From: Chloroflexota bacterium
GTDB lineage: Bacteria; Chloroflexota; Dehalococcoidia; Bin125
Direction of reading: 5' to 3'
NCBI GenBank assembly: GCA_028875225.1
Contig: JAPPFB010000021.1
Coordinates: forward strand, 18,168-82,167
Length of the DNA: 64,000 nt
A program made the position numbers and the translations under genes. Under the pieces are notes generated by a model. That model worked only from the letters and a program-made list of their open reading frames with translations, did no database searches and was not told the origin of the DNA. Every line of letters starts with the position of its first letter. Position 1 is the stretch's first letter. Below are positions 61,298 through 64,000 of the stretch, piece by piece.

Positions 61298-61345
61298 GGC
61301 TCGTGTCGAGTCGTGTTCCGTCCCGAAGGCTCAGTTAGGCTGCGG

Positions 61346-61372
61346 TTAGCACTCTCATCAGGAGAGTGCTAA
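61346..61372 (-). promoter_or_regulatory. CIRCE operator
   Basis: TTAGCACTC, nine bases, GAGTGCTAA: a perfect match to the CIRCE consensus on both arms with the standard 9-base spacer. It lies at the predicted transcription start of the hrcA operon. It is also 114 bases before the divergent ketosynthase-like gene, which might share the control. Confidence 0.95.
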
Positions 61373-61379
61373 CGCGGTA

Positions 61380-61408
61380 AGCGTAGCAGCGTTTCCAGGA
61401 TTCGGCAA
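61380..61408 (-). promoter_or_regulatory. Likely promoter of the hrcA operon
   Basis: On the minus strand TTGCCG (61408-61403), 17-base spacer and TACGCT (61385-61380). The match is weak (4/6 and 3/6), but the position is right: transcription would start at about 61373, at the edge of CIRCE. Confidence 0.4.
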
Positions 61409-61485
61409 AGGAAATCGACGCTCGTGGGTGGTCGACAGAACATGTCGGGCGGAGCGTCAACGGGTGACGTTGAGAGGCTGGAATC

Positions 61486-62733
61486 ATGGTCAGCGGGGCG
61501 TCGCATCGCGGTCTGTTCGATGAAGCATTGGGCGAGCAGCGGCGTGTTGTGATCACCGGCCTCGGCGCCGTGTCGGCCGCTGGAGGCAGCGCGGCTGACT
61601 TCTGGTCGGCGCTGGGCGACGCGCGGGTCAGCACGGGGCGGTTGATCGCCTTCGACGCGCCGCGCGCGGCAGCGGCCGGGCAGGTCGACCCGGCCTGGCA
61701 AGGCCCGTCCGGGGTTCCGGACTGGCTGCTGGCGCGGATGGATCGCGCGTCGCAACTCGCGCTCGATGCTGCGATCCAGGCGCAGACCGACGCCCGGATC
61801 GAGTTCAACCAGCAAAACGCGTACGCGGTCGGCGCCGTCACCGGCACCGGCCACCCTGCCGCAGGCGGCGGCTGGGCCGCGCTGGGCTCGGGACTATCGG
61901 GCGCCTCCGTTGGACTGAACATCGCCGGACCGGTCTTCACGGTCTCAATGGGCGGCGCGTCGGGTCTGGCCTCGGTCGTGCTGGCGACGCAGCTGATCCG
62001 CTCCGGCGTCATGCGCGCTGCCCTGGCGATCGGCGCCGAAGCCCCGCTGCAGCCGGGAATCTGGGACGCCTACGAGTCAGCCGGCCTGCTCGATCCCAGT
62101 GACGACATCCGGGGTCAGCGGCCGTTCGACGCCCAACGTCAGGGCATGATCCTGGGCGAAGGCGCGGCCGCCCTGATGCTCGAGGACCGGCAACTGGCGA
62201 CGCAGCGCGGGGTCCACATCTACGCGGAGATCGGCGGCGAAGCGCTGACCTCGGGGCCGATGGGCGACGGCCAGGCGCCGACCGACGTCGAAGTCGCACG
62301 TCGGGCCACCGGCGACGCGCTGCTGGGCGGTGAAATCACTCCGGCTGATGTTGATGTCGTCGTCACGGCGGGACTGGGTTCTCGGCAAGGCGACGAGCGC
62401 GAGACCGACGTGATCGAACGGGCCTTCGGACGCCGCACGCTCGACATGTACGCCACAGCGGTGACGCCGAACATTGGCTACACCGTCGGCGCGTCGGGCG
62501 CATTCACGGCCGTCGCAGCCGCACAGATCGTCAACCAACGGAAGATTCCACCGCATGCCACCTTCGAAGAGGAAGATATCGCCTGCCGACTGGGGTTCGT
62601 GCGGAAACTCACGGCCGACCGAATCGTCGGCGTGGCCACGGCCGCCTATGGGTCCCACGGGCAGAACGCGGCACTGGTGCTCATGCCTCACCAGTCGGAG
62701 GCCGGCGACGAGTTGCCACTGCTGGCCACTTGA
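61486..62733 (+). CDS. Ketosynthase-like protein lacking the Cys-His-His triad
   Basis: 415 residues, thiolase fold of the FabF/KAS II type (VVITGLGAVSAAGGSAADFW at the start, PFDAQRQGMILGEGAAALML, HGQNAALVLM at the end). All three catalytic residues are missing on alignment with FabF: TVSMGGASG has G157 where the Cys should be, VVTAGLGSRQGDE lacks the first His, and TPNIGYTVGASG has Tyr in place of the second His and lacks the Lys. It may act as a chain-length-factor-like partner of an active ketosynthase such as the fabF at 22151, or as a binding protein. GAGAGG 8 bases before the ATG. Divergent from the heat-shock operon. Confidence 0.85.
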   Translation: MVSGASHRGLFDEALGEQRRVVITGLGAVSAAGGSAADFWSALGDARVSTGRLIAFDAPRAAAAGQVDPAWQGPSGVPDWLLARMDRASQLALDAAIQAQTDARIEFNQQNAYAVGAVTGTGHPAAGGGWAALGSGLSGASVGLNIAGPVFTVSMGGASGLASVVLATQLIRSGVMRAALAIGAEAPLQPGIWDAYESAGLLDPSDDIRGQRPFDAQRQGMILGEGAAALMLEDRQLATQRGVHIYAEIGGEALTSGPMGDGQAPTDVEVARRATGDALLGGEITPADVDVVVTAGLGSRQGDERETDVIERAFGRRTLDMYATAVTPNIGYTVGASGAFTAVAAAQIVNQRKIPPHATFEEEDIACRLGFVRKLTADRIVGVATAAYGSHGQNAALVLMPHQSEAGDELPLLAT

Positions 62734-62782
62734 TCGCGCACGCCTGTCTGCGCATATGTCACCTGCTCCGTAGGCTGTGCGT

Positions 62783-63436
62783 ATGGATATCGCCTGGTAC
62801 GGTCATGCGGCCTTCCGCCTGCGAGGGCGAGAAGCGGCCGTGGTGATGGACCCTTGCTCGCCCGAAACAGGATTTCGCCTGAACCGTCCCTCGGCGGACA
62901 TCGTCACGGTCTCGAGGGGCCCGGACAGGTCACATAACTTCATCGACGGCGTCGCGCTGGAGTCAGTGGACCCCCAGCGCACACTGGACGCTCCGGGCGA
63001 GTACGAGATCAAGCGGGTGCTGGCGACCGGCGTGCGGACGCCCGGACCTGACGGCGCACGCAACATCGCGTTCATTGTGACCATCGACGAGGTCATCGTG
63101 GCCCATCTCGGCGATCTCCAGGCAATGCCCGAGCGGGCAGCCATGGAAGAACTGCAGCGCGCCGACGTGGTGCTCCTGCCGTGCGGCGGAGGCGCTCATC
63201 TCTCGCCCGAGGCCGCCGCCGGCGTGGCGGGAGCGATCGCCGCTCCGCTGGTGATCCCGATGCTCTATCAGCCGGAGGGCGCCGAGGCGGTACATACCGG
63301 CCTCGAACCGCTCTCCGCGTTCATGCGCGAGATGGGCGTGACGGCCGAGGCTCCGTCCGACAATCACGTCAACGTGACCCGATCGACGATTCCCTCGGCG
63401 CCGACCGTGACGCCGCTGCTGGCCAGAGGAGCGTGA
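62783..63436 (+). CDS. Metallo-beta-lactamase-fold protein with degraded metal site
   Basis: About 217 residues, UlaG/Lactamase_B_3-type layout: MDIAWYGHAAFRLRG, MDPCSPETGF, ADIVTVS, LDAPGEYEIKRV, VIVAHLGDLQAMPE, VVLLPCGGGAHLSPEAA and PLVIPMLYQPEG. In relatives the segment after TVS reads HxHxxH; here it is RGPDRSH, with only the last His kept, and the His of IPMHY is Leu. Metal binding is therefore doubtful. The ATG at 62783 gives the usual start; a GTG two codons earlier is possible. It stands 49 bases after the ketosynthase-like gene and one base before the hydrolase gene. Confidence 0.78.
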   Translation: MDIAWYGHAAFRLRGREAAVVMDPCSPETGFRLNRPSADIVTVSRGPDRSHNFIDGVALESVDPQRTLDAPGEYEIKRVLATGVRTPGPDGARNIAFIVTIDEVIVAHLGDLQAMPERAAMEELQRADVVLLPCGGGAHLSPEAAAGVAGAIAAPLVIPMLYQPEGAEAVHTGLEPLSAFMREMGVTAEAPSDNHVNVTRSTIPSAPTVTPLLARGA

Positions 63437-63437
63437 G

Positions 63438-64000
63438 ATGAGCGAACAACATTCGCAACCCGAGTTTGAAGTCGTCATCCAACGCAATCGGCGAGTGCGC
63501 ATGCGGGACGGTGTGACGCTGGCGACCGACGTCTACCTGCCCGCCCAGGACGGCGTGGCGATCGACGGTCCGTGGCCGACGCTGCTCACACGGACCCCTT
63601 ACGACAAGCTCGGCTTCGCCGCCGACGGCGAATGGTGGGCGAGCCGCGGCTACGCGCGAGTCATGCAGGATGTGCGCGGCCGCTTCGCCTCGGAGGGCGA
63701 CTTCTACTTGCTCAAGAACGAGGCGGAAGACGGCTACGACACGATCGAGTGGTTGGCGGAACAGCCGTGGTCCACCGGAAAGGTCGGCACGGTCGGCACG
63801 TCCTACATGGGCTGGGTGCAGTCGGCCGCGGCGACGCAGAATCCGCCGCACCTCTCGGCGATGTGGGTCAACCAGGGTGCGTTCAACGGGCTCACGTCGT
63901 CACTGAGGCAGGGCGGCGCGCTGGAGCTGCGCTGGCTCGCCTGGGCCTTCTGGAATGCTCCTGTCAGTCCCGAGGCCGTCGCCGACCCGGCGCTCTATGT
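63438..64000 (+). CDS. CocE/NonD family hydrolase (truncated by the window end)
   Basis: 187 codons are visible, still open at the right edge. VRMRDGVTLATDVYLP, PWPTLLTRTPYDKLG, RGYARVMQDVRGRFASEGDF and WLAEQPWSTGKVGTVGTSYM are hallmarks of the S15/CocE alpha/beta-hydrolases; the nucleophile Ser is in GTSYMG. Members cleave esters or X-Pro peptides. AGAGGAG stands 7 bases before the ATG, overlapping the end of the previous gene, so the two are translated together. The catalytic Asp and His lie beyond the window. Confidence 0.88.
   Translation, partial: MSEQHSQPEFEVVIQRNRRVRMRDGVTLATDVYLPAQDGVAIDGPWPTLLTRTPYDKLGFAADGEWWASRGYARVMQDVRGRFASEGDFYLLKNEAEDGYDTIEWLAEQPWSTGKVGTVGTSYMGWVQSAAATQNPPHLSAMWVNQGAFNGLTSSLRQGGALELRWLAWAFWNAPVSPEAVADPALY

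Overview
The window is a GC-rich (roughly two-thirds G+C) bacterial chromosome segment with dense, mostly overlapping genes and no rRNA, tRNA, CRISPR array, transposase or prophage that I can see. The gene content fits a Chloroflexota bacterium, perhaps Dehalococcoidia/SAR202-like: HrcA/CIRCE-controlled heat-shock operon, animal/plant-type class I aldolase, split transketolase, three luciferase-like flavin oxidoreductases and three tandem PPOX-type flavin/F420-binding proteins. The phylum is an inference from gene families, not a proof. The first ~120 bases are C/G homopolymer and look like a damaged contig end.

Left part (1-23.7 kb): rpoB-rpoC run leftward from their own promoter with a long structured leader. 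A divergent XRE-type regulator with a palindromic operator is translationally joined to a DUF2851 protein. Then come tsaD, a large membrane protein with a phosphatase-like front and a propeller-like rear, a TPR membrane protein, molybdopterin genes moaC-moaA with rdgB, class I aldolase and fructose-bisphosphatase, and divergently folC-fabF.

Middle (23.4-41.4 kb): a SWIM zinc-finger protein, an RNA ligase/cyclic phosphodiesterase, and split transketolase on the other strand. A long leftward gene run follows (PPOX protein, MFS exporter, small unknown, proA, DUF3500, two small unknowns, HAD phosphatase, and a BrnT-like toxin/antitoxin-like pair). Next are two more PPOX paralogues, a BKACE enzyme, a repeat-rich stretch (33.0-36.6 kb) and an LLM/Gfo-Idh catabolic pair with two further LLM enzymes. 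This is the accessory, repeat-bearing part of the window.

Right part (41.5-64 kb): two convergent MoxR-DUF58 modules meet tail to tail. One carries BatD/BatA/BatB-BatC-like genes with VWA domains, the other a TgpA-like transglutaminase whose catalytic Cys and His both appear to be Tyr. Then come a Tat/lipoprotein M23 peptidase, rsmE, an SDR lacking its catalytic tetrad, and prmA-dnaJ-dnaK-grpE-hrcA reading away from a perfect CIRCE operator. The window ends with a ketosynthase-like protein without catalytic residues, a metallo-beta-lactamase-fold protein with a degraded metal site, and a truncated CocE/NonD hydrolase. A recurring theme in 47-63.5 kb is recognisable enzyme folds with missing active sites.
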